DNA from: JAAYPI01 sp963668615
Lineage (GTDB): Bacteria; Bacteroidota; Bacteroidia; Bacteroidales; Paludibacteraceae
DNA: 64,000 nt
NCBI GenBank assembly: GCA_963668615.2
Contig: CAXXCL010000002.1
Span: forward strand, 310,001 to 374,000
Reading direction: 5' to 3'
The position numbers and the translations under genes are program-made. Each line of letters starts with the position of its first letter. The first letter of the stretch is position 1. Shown here piece after piece: positions 32,469-41,377 of the stretch. Under the pieces are notes generated by a model. That model worked only from the letters and a program-made list of their open reading frames with translations. It was not told where the DNA came from and did no database searches.

Positions 32469-34289
32469 TTACCAACGTTGTCTTTTACCAACACGGTCAT
32501 TGGGTCTACTACTTCCACCTCTGCTCGCACTCGAACTGCCTGAAGAAGAGTTGCGTCTGTCCCCATTGGAAGATGAATTGGAAGAATTAGAAGGTCTTCT
32601 TCTTTGTCTGTCTCCACCAAAGCTTCTGTCTCTATCTCCGCCGCCACCATTTCCTCGGCTACTGTTACTTCTGTCCCCTTTGACTTCATTAAGGCTGACA
32701 CCTTTAGCTTTATTGCTGTTGGCAAAAGCCGTTATTAATTTGGCTATTTGATCTTTATCTACATCGAAGAACGTAAATTTAGGAGTTACTTCAATATCAC
32801 CGACGTTAATGTCTTTACTGTCAGTAACTTCGTTGATTAGTTTAAGTAGCGTTTTTGGTTCGTATCCGTCATTCTTACCTTGATCAATTTTCATACGAAT
32901 TCGGTCTGATTTTCCAGATCTTCTTTTTTCTCTTCCATCTCCAAATCCTTCATCTTTTTTAACCTGCGTATTTAAGTCAACAGAATTTTTATAATAATCC
33001 AAGAATCTATTGAATTCCAATGATACAAAACGGCTGATAACTTCCTCTTTGCTCATGTCTTTGAGTATTTCGGAAATTTCAGGAATATATTTTCCTGCCA
33101 ATTTTTCGTTAATCTCTACGTTTTGCATTTTTTGTATCAAGTAGAAAAGTTGTTTTTGGCAAACTTCTATTCCGGTTGGTATCATTTGTTGAACAAATGT
33201 TCTATTAATAGATTTTTCAATTGCTTTAAGCATTCCTCTTTCTCTCGGAGAAATGATAGCAACTGAAATACCTGATTTGTTTACACGTCCTGTTCTACCG
33301 CTTCTGTGTGTGTACGTTTCTTTATCATCGGGCATATCGTAATTGATAACATGTGTCAAATCATTCACGTCCAATCCCCTGGCAGCCACATCAGTAGCAA
33401 CTAAAATTTGTAAATTCTTTATTCTGAATTTGTGCATTACCATATCTCTTTGCACTTGAGAAAGGTCTCCATGTAAGGCATCCGCACTATATCCGTCTAC
33501 GATAAGCTTATCGGCAACATCTTTTGTTTCTTGTCTGGTACGGCAAAATACAATTCCATAAATATCGGGATTGTTATCTAAAATTCTTTTTAATGCAAGG
33601 TATTTTTGTTCTCTTTTTACCAAAATAAAAACATGTTCAACGTTTTTTGCAGCTTCATTTTTTTTGCCAACAGAAATTTCTTTTGCATTCGTCATGTATC
33701 TACGAGAAATACTTACAATTTCAGAAGGCATTGTCGCTGAGAATAATAGCGTTTGTCTGTCTTCCGGAGTTTCTTCTATGATAGTTGTAATATCATCTAA
33801 AAATCCCATTTTAAGCATTTCATCTGCCTCATCGAGAATTAAATAATTGATATTGTTTAATTTTACCTTATTTCTGTGAATCAAGTCAATAAGTCTACCT
33901 GGCGTCGCTACTAAAATTTGTGGAGTTTTCTCTAATTGTCTTAATTGTCGAGAAATATCTTCTCCGCCGTAAACGGCAACAATGTTAATAAGGGCTTTAC
34001 GAGTACTGTACTTGCGTAATTCATTAGCAATTTGAACACATAATTCACGTGTAGGTGCTAATATGAGACCTTGTATGGCTTTTTTTTCTGTACTTACTAA
34101 TTGCAATAATGGAAGTCCAAAAGCAGCTGTTTTACCTGTACCGGTTTGTGCTAGACCTATAATGTCTGTTTTGTTCGTCAACATATAAGGAATAACCTCT
34201 TCTTGTATTGGAGTTGGATTTTCAAATCCTAATTCTGAAATGCCTTGTAGGATATCTGCTTCAAGACCTAAACTTTCAAATGTATTCAT
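32469..34289 (-). CDS. DEAD-box RNA helicase with basic Ser/Gly/Arg-rich tail
   Basis: 606 residues. ATP-dependent RNA remodelling, probably ribosome assembly or mRNA decay. Core motifs in order: Q motif GFENPTPIQ, Walker A AQTGTGKT, PTRELCVQ, LDEADEML, SAT, and HRSGRTGR. Residues about 465-540 form a DbpA/CsdA-type RNA-binding domain (NVGDIEVTPKFTFFDVDKDQ). The last ~65 residues are disordered R/S/G/N-rich sequence (RSNSSRGNGGGGDRDRSF...), an RNA-binding tail as in DeaD. A long untranslated leader precedes it. Homologous to the CsdA/DeaD cold-shock helicases, but I do not assign an exact orthologue. Confidence 0.93.
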   Translation of the reverse strand: MNTFESLGLEADILQGISELGFENPTPIQEEVIPYMLTNKTDIIGLAQTGTGKTAAFGLPLLQLVSTEKKAIQGLILAPTRELCVQIANELRKYSTRKALINIVAVYGGEDISRQLRQLEKTPQILVATPGRLIDLIHRNKVKLNNINYLILDEADEMLKMGFLDDITTIIEETPEDRQTLLFSATMPSEIVSISRRYMTNAKEISVGKKNEAAKNVEHVFILVKREQKYLALKRILDNNPDIYGIVFCRTRQETKDVADKLIVDGYSADALHGDLSQVQRDMVMHKFRIKNLQILVATDVAARGLDVNDLTHVINYDMPDDKETYTHRSGRTGRVNKSGISVAIISPRERGMLKAIEKSINRTFVQQMIPTGIEVCQKQLFYLIQKMQNVEINEKLAGKYIPEISEILKDMSKEEVISRFVSLEFNRFLDYYKNSVDLNTQVKKDEGFGDGREKRRSGKSDRIRMKIDQGKNDGYEPKTLLKLINEVTDSKDINVGDIEVTPKFTFFDVDKDQIAKLITAFANSNKAKGVSLNEVKGDRSNSSRGNGGGGDRDRSFGGDRQRRRPSNSSNSSSNGDRRNSSSGSSSASRGGSSRPNDRVGKRQRW

Positions 34290-34453
34290 GTAAAATGTTA
34301 AATGTGGAAAAATTGTAGGTGAAAGAATAAGCCAAATTGTTCAGGATAGATAAAAATGTATTTAATCATACTCGTTATAGGTTCGCTTATTTCACCACTG
34401 TGGTTTATTTCGTTATCGAAAATGAGGACAACCTCAAATTGGGTGCGAAGGTA
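34290..34453 (-). promoter_or_regulatory. Long structured 5' leader of the DEAD-box gene
   Basis: A -7-like TACCTTCG (34453-34446, one mismatch) would start an mRNA with an untranslated leader of about 150 nt. The leader can form short hairpins: TGAGG-TTGT-CCTCA, TTCG-ATAA-CGAA and ACCAC-AG-TGGT. Long leaders are common on cold-induced helicase mRNAs, but function here is inferred. Confidence 0.4.
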
Positions 34454-34537
34454 AGATTTTTATTTCGGATTATCTATTTTTGTAGGTTTTTTATTTTAAA
34501 ATACCCATTGTAACATGGTTTTGAAAAAAAAATAATG

Positions 34538-34545
34538 TACTTTTG
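34538..34545 (+). promoter_or_regulatory. -7 element of the class A PBP gene
   Basis: TACTTTTG, 32 nt before the chosen ATG at 34578. The nearest TTTG (34520-34523) is only 14 nt upstream, so the -33 element is poor. Confidence 0.45.
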
Positions 34546-34577
34546 TGCCCTAAATATTATTGATTAAAACTCTAAAA

Positions 34578-36911
34578 ATGGACAAAAAGAAAACACATAC
34601 GCTGCTGAAATACTTTTGGATTTCATTTGCAAGCGTTATTGTCTTGATTGTGTTGTGCTTTGTACTAATTGTAAAAGGTTATATCGGTTATATACCTGAA
34701 ATAGAGGAACTTCAAAATCCAAAAAATAGATTTGCAACTGAATTATATACTTCTGATGGAGTAATGTTTGGACGTTACTTTTATGGACAAGATAATCGTG
34801 TTGCAGTAAATTATCGCCAAATTTCACCACATGTAGTAAATGCTCTAGTAGCAACCGAAGATGCTCGTTTTTTCAGTCATTCAGGTATTGACACCAAGTC
34901 ATTGGTTCGATCAATTGTTTTACGAGGATTCTTTGGTAAAAAAAGTGCCGGAGGAGGCAGTACTATTACACAACAGTTGGCTAAACAATTATATTCTCCG
35001 GATGCTGATAACATTTTTCAAAGAGCTTTCCAAAAGCCTATAGAGTGGGTTATTGCCGTACAACTTGAACGTTACTACTCTAAGGAAGAAATTATTGCAA
35101 TGTACCTTAATCAATTCGATTTTCTAAACAATGCCGTTGGAATAAAATCGGCTGCACAAATTTATTTTAATACAGAACCAGATAAATTAACTACCGAACA
35201 ATCGGCTATGTTGGTCGGAATGTGTAAAAATCCTTCTTATTTTAATCCTAATCGTTTTCCGAAACGTACTATCGAAAGAAGAAATACCGTTCTGTCTCAA
35301 ATGTGCAAGTATGATTATATAACAAAAGAACAGCGAGATTCTTTACAAAAAATGCCACTGGAACTTGATTTTAAAAAAGTTGACCATAAGTTAGGTTTAG
35401 CTCCCTATTTGAGAGAATACTTACGTCAAATAATGTCTGCTAACAAACCCGAAAAAAGTGATTATATGGCTTGGCAGATGCAAAAATATAAAGAAGATTC
35501 AGCAGCATGGGTAGACGACCCTTTATATGGTTGGTGCAAAAAGAATACAAAGCCTGATGGTAGTCCATATAATATTTATACAGATGGATTACGTATTTAT
35601 ACGACCATTGATTCTCGTATGCAGCGATATGCTGAAGAAGCTGTAGAAGAGCATATTGGAAACGATCTTCAAAATAAATTTTTTCAAGAAAAAAAAGGAA
35701 AATCATATGCTCCATTTTCTCGTTTAGTTTCTAAAGAAGAAATTAATAGCATTATGCTTAAGGCTAAGCGCCAATCTGATAGGTATTTGAAATTGAAAAG
35801 AGCCAATGTTTCTTCGGCTCAAATAGATAGAATCTTCAACACTAGATGTCCAATGAAAGTTTTTTCATGGAAAGGTGAAATTGACACGGTAATGACTCCA
35901 TTAGATTCTATAAGATACCAAAAACATTTTTTACGTTGTGGCTTCATGTCCATGAATCCTTTTAACGGACATGTTAAGGCATATGTAGGTGGGCCTAATT
36001 TTTCTCAGTTTCAATATGATATGGTAAGTCAGGGAAAACGTCAAGTTGGATCTACCATTAAACCTTATTTATACACATTGGCAATGGAAGAAGGTTTATC
36101 TCCATGCGACAAAGTACCCAATATTCCACAAACATTTTATCTGGGAACAGGCGAAAAATGGACTCCTCGTAATGCCTCTCATGCAAGGGAAGGAGAATTA
36201 GTTACTCTACGTTGGGGATTGGCTAATTCAAATAACTGGATATCAGCTTATTTAATGAAGCAATTTACTCCTCAGTCATTAGTCAGATTGATTCACTCTT
36301 TTGGAATTCAAAGTTATATAGAACCAGTTGTTGCTTTGTGTTTAGGTCCGGCAGAAGTATCGGTCAAAGAAATGGTCGGTGCATATACAGCTTTTGTAAA
36401 TAAGGGAATACGTGTAAATCCATTATTCGTAACTCGAATTGAGGATAATAAAGGAAATGTTTTGGCCACCTTTACACCTAAAATGAACGAAATATTTAGT
36501 GAAGAAACCTCTTATAAAATGCTTTCCATGCTTGGAGCTGTGGTTAATGAGGGAACTGCAGTCAGATTGAGGTATCGTTATCAATTGAGGGGAGAAATTG
36601 CAGCAAAAACAGGGACAACTCAAAATAATTCCGATGGATGGTTTATGGGTGTAACCCCCGAACTGGTTTCCGGAGTTTGGGTTGGGGGAGAAGACAGATC
36701 CATTCATTTTGATAATATGGCGGATGGTCAGGGAGCTACTACAGCATTACCTATTTGGGCAATATATATGCAAAAAATATATGCGGATAAAACACTCAAT
36801 TATTCACAAAATGCAATTTTCAATATTCCACAAGAAGCTAGAAATCAGAATGATTGCAAATCTGCTCCTAATGAAGAAGAAAGTGTCGACCAGATATTTG
36901 ATTTGGAATAA
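34578..36911 (+). CDS. Class A penicillin-binding protein (PBP1A-like)
   Basis: 777 residues from the ATG at 34578; the frame from 34560 would use TTG. One N-terminal transmembrane helix (about 10-33). GT51 glycosyltransferase domain (about 55-240) with E94 in ATEDARFFSHSGID and GGGSTITQQLAKQLY. Transpeptidase domain with S492-T-I-K (VGSTIKPYLY), SNN in ANSNNWIS, and K677-T-G-T (AAKTGTTQNNSDGWFMG). A periplasmic bifunctional peptidoglycan polymerase and crosslinker. The C-terminus is short, without the extra domains of gammaproteobacterial PBP1A. Confidence 0.95.
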   Translation: MDKKKTHTLLKYFWISFASVIVLIVLCFVLIVKGYIGYIPEIEELQNPKNRFATELYTSDGVMFGRYFYGQDNRVAVNYRQISPHVVNALVATEDARFFSHSGIDTKSLVRSIVLRGFFGKKSAGGGSTITQQLAKQLYSPDADNIFQRAFQKPIEWVIAVQLERYYSKEEIIAMYLNQFDFLNNAVGIKSAAQIYFNTEPDKLTTEQSAMLVGMCKNPSYFNPNRFPKRTIERRNTVLSQMCKYDYITKEQRDSLQKMPLELDFKKVDHKLGLAPYLREYLRQIMSANKPEKSDYMAWQMQKYKEDSAAWVDDPLYGWCKKNTKPDGSPYNIYTDGLRIYTTIDSRMQRYAEEAVEEHIGNDLQNKFFQEKKGKSYAPFSRLVSKEEINSIMLKAKRQSDRYLKLKRANVSSAQIDRIFNTRCPMKVFSWKGEIDTVMTPLDSIRYQKHFLRCGFMSMNPFNGHVKAYVGGPNFSQFQYDMVSQGKRQVGSTIKPYLYTLAMEEGLSPCDKVPNIPQTFYLGTGEKWTPRNASHAREGELVTLRWGLANSNNWISAYLMKQFTPQSLVRLIHSFGIQSYIEPVVALCLGPAEVSVKEMVGAYTAFVNKGIRVNPLFVTRIEDNKGNVLATFTPKMNEIFSEETSYKMLSMLGAVVNEGTAVRLRYRYQLRGEIAAKTGTTQNNSDGWFMGVTPELVSGVWVGGEDRSIHFDNMADGQGATTALPIWAIYMQKIYADKTLNYSQNAIFNIPQEARNQNDCKSAPNEEESVDQIFDLE

Positions 36912-36956
36912 GATTCAAAATAGTTATTTTTTTCTTTTTATTAAAGGAAAAAAGTA

Positions 36957-36964
36957 TATCTTTG
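36957..36964 (+). promoter_or_regulatory. -7 element of malQ
   Basis: TATCTTTG, 47 nt before the malQ ATG; no clean -33 TTTG. Confidence 0.5.
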
Positions 36965-37010
36965 AGTTATAATTTTAGCCTTTTTTTACTCAATTTATAT
37001 AATCATAAGT

Positions 37011-39704
37011 ATGAAAATTCATTTTAATTTAAACTATTTTACAAAGTGGGGGCAAAATATTGCTATCATGGGCTCTATACCCGAATTAGGTAATAATGAT
37101 TCTTCTAAAGCCCTTTACATGAATTTCGAATGGAAGGAAGATTGGAGGTTGGATATTGAAGTAAACAGCAAGGTTCCTTTTGAATTTACTTACAGATATG
37201 TTCTCAAAGATAGTAATGGTCTTGATATGCCTGAATCTGGTAATGATAGAACCTTGAAAATAGATCCGAGTAAAGAAGATGATGTCTTTTGTTATGACAA
37301 ATGGAATCCTGAAGGAGCAATAGAAAATATATTTTTGACATCTCCCTTTAAAAATGTTCTTTTCAAACAAAACCAAATACCGGTTCCTGAGCCTGATGTG
37401 AAAAAATACACTCATATTTTTAGAGTGAAGGCTCCTCTGTTAAAGAAAGGAGAAGGTCTTTGTTTAGTCGGTAATGCAGATGCATTGGGCGGTTGGCTTA
37501 CAGAAAAACCTGTGTTAATGCATAATCAGGAAAAAGATTGGTGGACGGCTAAAGTAAACTTAAGCTCCATTAAAAATGAGTATATTAGCTATAAATATGG
37601 TGTTTATGATTTAGAAGACAAGCAATTTAAATATTTCGAATCAGGTTCAGATAGAGTAGCTAACATTATTGGTGGAAAAAAAACAACTGTAGTTGTTTCA
37701 GATACTTTTGCACGTTTTGAGTCTCATGAATTTCACGGTGCCGGAGTAGGTATTCCTGTATTTAGTATTCGTACAAAATCAAGTTTTGGTGTAGGTGATT
37801 TTGCAGATATGAAATTGTTTATAGATTGGGCTAAAAAGGTCGGATTAAAACTTGTTCAAGTATTACCTCTGAATGATACCATTGGAACCCATACCGCTGC
37901 TGATGTGTTGCCTTATGCAGCTATCTCGGCTTTTGCTTTGAGTCCTTTGTATTTGAATTTGCCCAAAATGGGTAAACTGTCAGCGACAAACCCTTTGGCA
38001 GCAGAATATAAAACCAAACAAGTAAAACTAAACGCCTTACCTCTAGTGGAATTTTTGGAAATTGTCAACTTTAAATTAAAGTATGCAAAGGCTTTATACC
38101 TTGAAAATAAAGAAAAACTATTTAAAGACAAAAACTATTTAAAGTTTTATGAAGATAATAAACATTGGTTGGCCTCCTACGCTGCATTTTGCTATTTGAG
38201 AGATAAAAATGGCACCTCAGATTATTCTAAATGGGGCGAATATTCATTATGTGATGCTAAAAAGATAGAAAAATTATCATCTCCTAAACAGCCACATTTT
38301 GACGAAATAGCTGTTAATTATTTCATTCAATATCATTTACATTTACAACTTTCAGAAGCTGCTGAATATGCTCATCAAAATGGAATTATTTTAAAGGGAG
38401 ACATTCCTATTGGAGTAAATCGTAATAGTGTGGACACTTGGGTTTCTCCCGAATTATACAATATGGATATGCAAGCTGGAGCTCCACCCGATATGTTTGC
38501 CATAAAAGGACAAAATTGGGAGCTTCCTTCCTATAATTGGGAAAAAATGGAAGAAACAGGCTTTGATTGGTGGAAAAAACGTTTCCAACAAATGAGCAAC
38601 TATTTTGATACTTTCCGAATAGACCATATACTCGGATTTTTCCGTATTTGGCAAATTCCAATAGAACAAGAGGAAGGTATTATGGGGTATTTAAATCCTT
38701 CGGTTCCTATACATATTGATGAATTTTATCAAAAAGGAATTTATTTTGATTATAACCGTTTTTGTTTGCCTTACATCACAGATTCTGTAATATGGGAAAC
38801 GTTTGGAGATGATGCTAGTTGGGTGAAAATAAATTGTATTGATATTATTGATGGTTGGATATTGAGATTGAAACCTATATGTAATACCCAAAAGAAAGTT
38901 TTGGAAATGTTTAACAAGGGCTTGATTTCTGAAAAGATCAAGTGGGGCTTATTCGATTTAGTCTCAAATGTATTGTTTTTTGAAGCAAAAAACTCTAATG
39001 GAACTATGTTCTATCCTCGTTACGGAATGCAGACATTAAGTACTTTTAGACATTTGGATTTTGATGCACAACATAAAATAGAAGAATTATATGTTGACTA
39101 TTTCTATCGTCGTCAAGATGGCTTTTGGAAATATTCAGCACTAAAAAAACTTCCTGCAATTAAACGTTCTACCAATATGCTTGTTTGTGGTGAAGACTTG
39201 GGTATGATGGCTGATTGTGTTACAAGTGTTATGAATCAACTAGGAATTTTGAGTCTAGAAATACAACGTGCACCAAAAATAAATACTGTCGAGTTTTTCC
39301 ATCCTGCTGATGCAAAATATCTATCGGTTGTAACTCCTTCTACTCATGATATGAGTACAATACGAGGTTGGTGGGAAGAAGATAAAAATGTTACACAACG
39401 ATTTTATAATCAACAATTGGGACACTGGGGTACAGCTCCGTATTTTGCAGAATGGTGGGTATGTAGGGATATTTTGATGCAGCATCTTTATTCACCAGCA
39501 ATGTGGGCAATTTTCCAATGGCAAGATTTGATGAGTATATCGGAAGATTTACGAAGAGAAAATCCTCATGAAGAGCGAATAAATGTTCCTTCTAATTCAA
39601 AAAATAGTTGGCGATACAGAATGCACATGACAGTTGAAGACTTATTGGAGCAAGATGCTTTTAACAAAGAATTGAAAAATTATATTGTTCAAGCGAAGAG
39701 ATAA
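37011..39704 (+). CDS. malQ: 4-alpha-glucanotransferase (amylomaltase) with two N-terminal CBM20-like modules
   Basis: 897 residues, cytosolic. Transfers alpha-1,4-glucan segments during maltodextrin or glycogen use. Two starch-binding modules come first: residues 1 to about 110 (MKIHFNLNYFTKWGQNIAIMGS) and about 130-240 (IFRVKAPLLKKGEGLCLVGNADALGGW). The GH77 barrel follows: GDIPIGVNRNSVDTW, FRIDHILGFFRIW with its nucleophile Asp, GEDLGMM with its Glu, and STHDMSTIRGWW. The module order matches the Bacteroidetes/plant DPE2-like MalQ. It is functionally linked to, but not operonic with, the secreted amylase at the left of the window. No signal peptide, so it acts on imported oligosaccharides. 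Confidence 0.95.
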   Translation: MKIHFNLNYFTKWGQNIAIMGSIPELGNNDSSKALYMNFEWKEDWRLDIEVNSKVPFEFTYRYVLKDSNGLDMPESGNDRTLKIDPSKEDDVFCYDKWNPEGAIENIFLTSPFKNVLFKQNQIPVPEPDVKKYTHIFRVKAPLLKKGEGLCLVGNADALGGWLTEKPVLMHNQEKDWWTAKVNLSSIKNEYISYKYGVYDLEDKQFKYFESGSDRVANIIGGKKTTVVVSDTFARFESHEFHGAGVGIPVFSIRTKSSFGVGDFADMKLFIDWAKKVGLKLVQVLPLNDTIGTHTAADVLPYAAISAFALSPLYLNLPKMGKLSATNPLAAEYKTKQVKLNALPLVEFLEIVNFKLKYAKALYLENKEKLFKDKNYLKFYEDNKHWLASYAAFCYLRDKNGTSDYSKWGEYSLCDAKKIEKLSSPKQPHFDEIAVNYFIQYHLHLQLSEAAEYAHQNGIILKGDIPIGVNRNSVDTWVSPELYNMDMQAGAPPDMFAIKGQNWELPSYNWEKMEETGFDWWKKRFQQMSNYFDTFRIDHILGFFRIWQIPIEQEEGIMGYLNPSVPIHIDEFYQKGIYFDYNRFCLPYITDSVIWETFGDDASWVKINCIDIIDGWILRLKPICNTQKKVLEMFNKGLISEKIKWGLFDLVSNVLFFEAKNSNGTMFYPRYGMQTLSTFRHLDFDAQHKIEELYVDYFYRRQDGFWKYSALKKLPAIKRSTNMLVCGEDLGMMADCVTSVMNQLGILSLEIQRAPKINTVEFFHPADAKYLSVVTPSTHDMSTIRGWWEEDKNVTQRFYNQQLGHWGTAPYFAEWWVCRDILMQHLYSPAMWAIFQWQDLMSISEDLRRENPHEERINVPSNSKNSWRYRMHMTVEDLLEQDAFNKELKNYIVQAKR

Positions 39705-39720
39705 AACAAAATAAAAATAA

Positions 39721-39754
39721 AAACAGATAGGCTCTTCACAGCCTATCTGTTTTT
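39721..39754 (+). terminator. Terminator after malQ
   Basis: AAACAGATAGGC and GCCTATCTGTTT form a 12-bp perfect stem with an eight-base loop and a T run, 17 bp after the malQ stop. It separates malQ from the polysaccharide locus. Confidence 0.88.
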
Positions 39755-39781
39755 ATTAAATGTATAGTTAAATTCATTTTT

Positions 39782-39814
39782 TTTGGGTTAAATAACAAAA
39801 AAAGCTTAACTTTG
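39782..39814 (+). promoter_or_regulatory. Promoter of the polysaccharide locus
   Basis: TTTG (39782-39785), a 21-nt spacer and TAACTTTG (39807-39814), 26 nt before the first start codon. No other strong promoter or terminator was found in the remaining 24 kb, so this may drive much of the locus. I saw no invertible-promoter repeats around it. Confidence 0.72.
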
Positions 39815-39839
39815 TCGCAGTTTAGAAAAGGGATTCTTA

Positions 39840-40637
39840 ATGAGAAAAGTTTTATACTTCTTTTTTTTTCTTACATTATTGTGTTCTTCTTGTGTAACAC
39901 CTAGAAAAACTCATTATCTTCAGGAACCTGATTATGCGATTCCTTCGTACCCTGAAAGTTCAGTTCCTGATGATTATTCCGTGCAATTCAATGATGAGTT
40001 GTATATTCGGGTAATAACTCTTAACCCGGAATCAAAAAAAATCTTTAATGCCTATCCTTGTAACTCTTCTGGTACTAGCGAAGATGTATCTTCTGTTTCT
40101 ATAAAGGGGCTTTTTACTTATACCGTCTATGAGGATGGTACTATAGATTTTCCGTATATAGGGAGTATTTATGTCGAAGGAAAAAATACTAGAGAAATTA
40201 AGAAAGATATTGAAACAAAGCTTAAAGACTATGTGAAGGATTGTTCTGTTGAAGTAAATTTGGTAAATAGTTATTTCAGTTTATTAACAGAATCAACATC
40301 AGGAAGGTATCAAATAAAGAAAGAAAAAATGACTATTTTTGAAGCATTGGCTCTCGGAGGTGACTTGGGACCTTATGCTGATAGGTCAAAGGTAAAGATT
40401 TTAAGGCAATTGCCCGATGGAGGAAATGTTATAAAAGAATTTGATTTGAGAAGTAAGGATGTACTTAATTCAGATTTTTATTATATCCGCCCCAATGATA
40501 TTATTTATGTGAAAGCATTTGATGGCCAGTTCTTTAAATTAAATTCATTTTTAACTGTTTTGTCAACAACGACATCAACTATTTCATTTGGTTTGTTAAT
40601 TTATAAAATTGTAGATTTGTGTATACCCAAAAAGTAA
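39840..40637 (+). CDS. Wza-like polysaccharide export lipoprotein (first copy)
   Basis: 265 residues. Signal peptide with lipobox CSSC at about residue 18. PES/SLBB architecture: YSVQFNDELYIRV, YTVYEDGTIDFPYIGSIYVEGKNTREI, then SLBB-like YQIKKEKMTIFEALALGGDLGPYADRSKVKILRQ and a closing YYIRPNDIIYVKAF. A C-terminal hydrophobic helix takes the place of the outer-membrane helix of Wza. It forms the outer-membrane export channel. The DxTSES segment (LLTESTSGRYQI) replaces the usual VxGEV motif. First gene of the locus, overlapping the second copy. Confidence 0.88.
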   Translation: MRKVLYFFFFLTLLCSSCVTPRKTHYLQEPDYAIPSYPESSVPDDYSVQFNDELYIRVITLNPESKKIFNAYPCNSSGTSEDVSSVSIKGLFTYTVYEDGTIDFPYIGSIYVEGKNTREIKKDIETKLKDYVKDCSVEVNLVNSYFSLLTESTSGRYQIKKEKMTIFEALALGGDLGPYADRSKVKILRQLPDGGNVIKEFDLRSKDVLNSDFYYIRPNDIIYVKAFDGQFFKLNSFLTVLSTTTSTISFGLLIYKIVDLCIPKK

Positions 40638-41368
40638 AAAATATTTTCATGTTTGGTGCACTTATGGTAATCTTTTCTTCTTGTATTACTAATAAGTCGA
40701 ATACTTATTTGCAAGAAAATAAAAGTTTGCCTCAGTATGAGAAAACTCCATATACTTATTATCAAATTCAAAAAAATGATGAATTGGCAATACGGGTATT
40801 GAGTTTAAATGATGAAATAACGGCAATATTTACAGCGGGAGGAACAAACACAGCTACTGCCCCTTCTTATAGGGTATATGAAGATGGAACTATTGATATA
40901 CCCTTTATTTCAGGTATTCATGTAGAGGGGTTAACAATTAGACAGGCGGCTAAAGTAGTTCAAGAAAAATTGCGAGACTTTGTTCCAGATGCTGTTGTGA
41001 AATTAGGGTTAGCGAATGATTGTTTTTATGTTATAGGAGAGGCTGGTCGTGGTCAATTTCCTCTATATAAAGAGAAATTAAATATTTTTCAAGCTCTTTC
41101 TCTTTCAGGAAATCTTGCTCAAAATGCAGATAAAAAACATGTAAAAATAATTCGCAAGGTTTCTGATAAGGATCGTCCCATTGTGAAAGAATTTGATTTA
41201 AGAACCGCTTCCATTATTGACTCTGAATATTATTACATCCAACCTAATGATGTTATATACGTAAGTACGATAAAAGGGGATTTCTTTAAAATTTCAAATT
41301 ATAATATGGCTATAGGTAGTATAAGTACTACCTTGTCTTTTTTATTGTTAGTGCTAGGATTCTTTTAA
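40619..41368 (+). CDS. Wza-like polysaccharide export lipoprotein (second copy)
   Basis: 249 residues, paralogous to the preceding protein: YQIQKNDELAIRVLS, YRVYEDGTIDIPFISGIHVEGLTIRQA, YVIGEAGRGQFPLYKEKLNIFQALSLSGNL, YYIQPNDVIYVST. Lipobox FSSC near residue 22. The start is taken as GTG at 40619, overlapping the first copy by 19 nt, because it adds the basic residues (TQKVKN) needed for a signal peptide; an ATG at 40649 leaves almost none. It keeps the canonical VIGEAGRGQFP hairpin that the first copy lost, so the two have diverged. Confidence 0.85.
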   Translation: MYTQKVKNIFMFGALMVIFSSCITNKSNTYLQENKSLPQYEKTPYTYYQIQKNDELAIRVLSLNDEITAIFTAGGTNTATAPSYRVYEDGTIDIPFISGIHVEGLTIRQAAKVVQEKLRDFVPDAVVKLGLANDCFYVIGEAGRGQFPLYKEKLNIFQALSLSGNLAQNADKKHVKIIRKVSDKDRPIVKEFDLRTASIIDSEYYYIQPNDVIYVSTIKGDFFKISNYNMAIGSISTTLSFLLLVLGFF

Positions 41369-41377
41369 AAAGTCTAT

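Noticed and set aside
32389..32751. Leu/Pro-rich plus-strand frame overlapping the helicase tail
   Set aside because: It is the complement of the low-complexity Ser/Gly/Arg tail of the DEAD-box helicase and runs through a terminator; low complexity explains the lack of stops.
39782..39839. Invertible promoter controlling the polysaccharide locus, as in Bacteroides capsules
   Set aside because: No flanking inverted repeats or nearby recombinase gene were seen.
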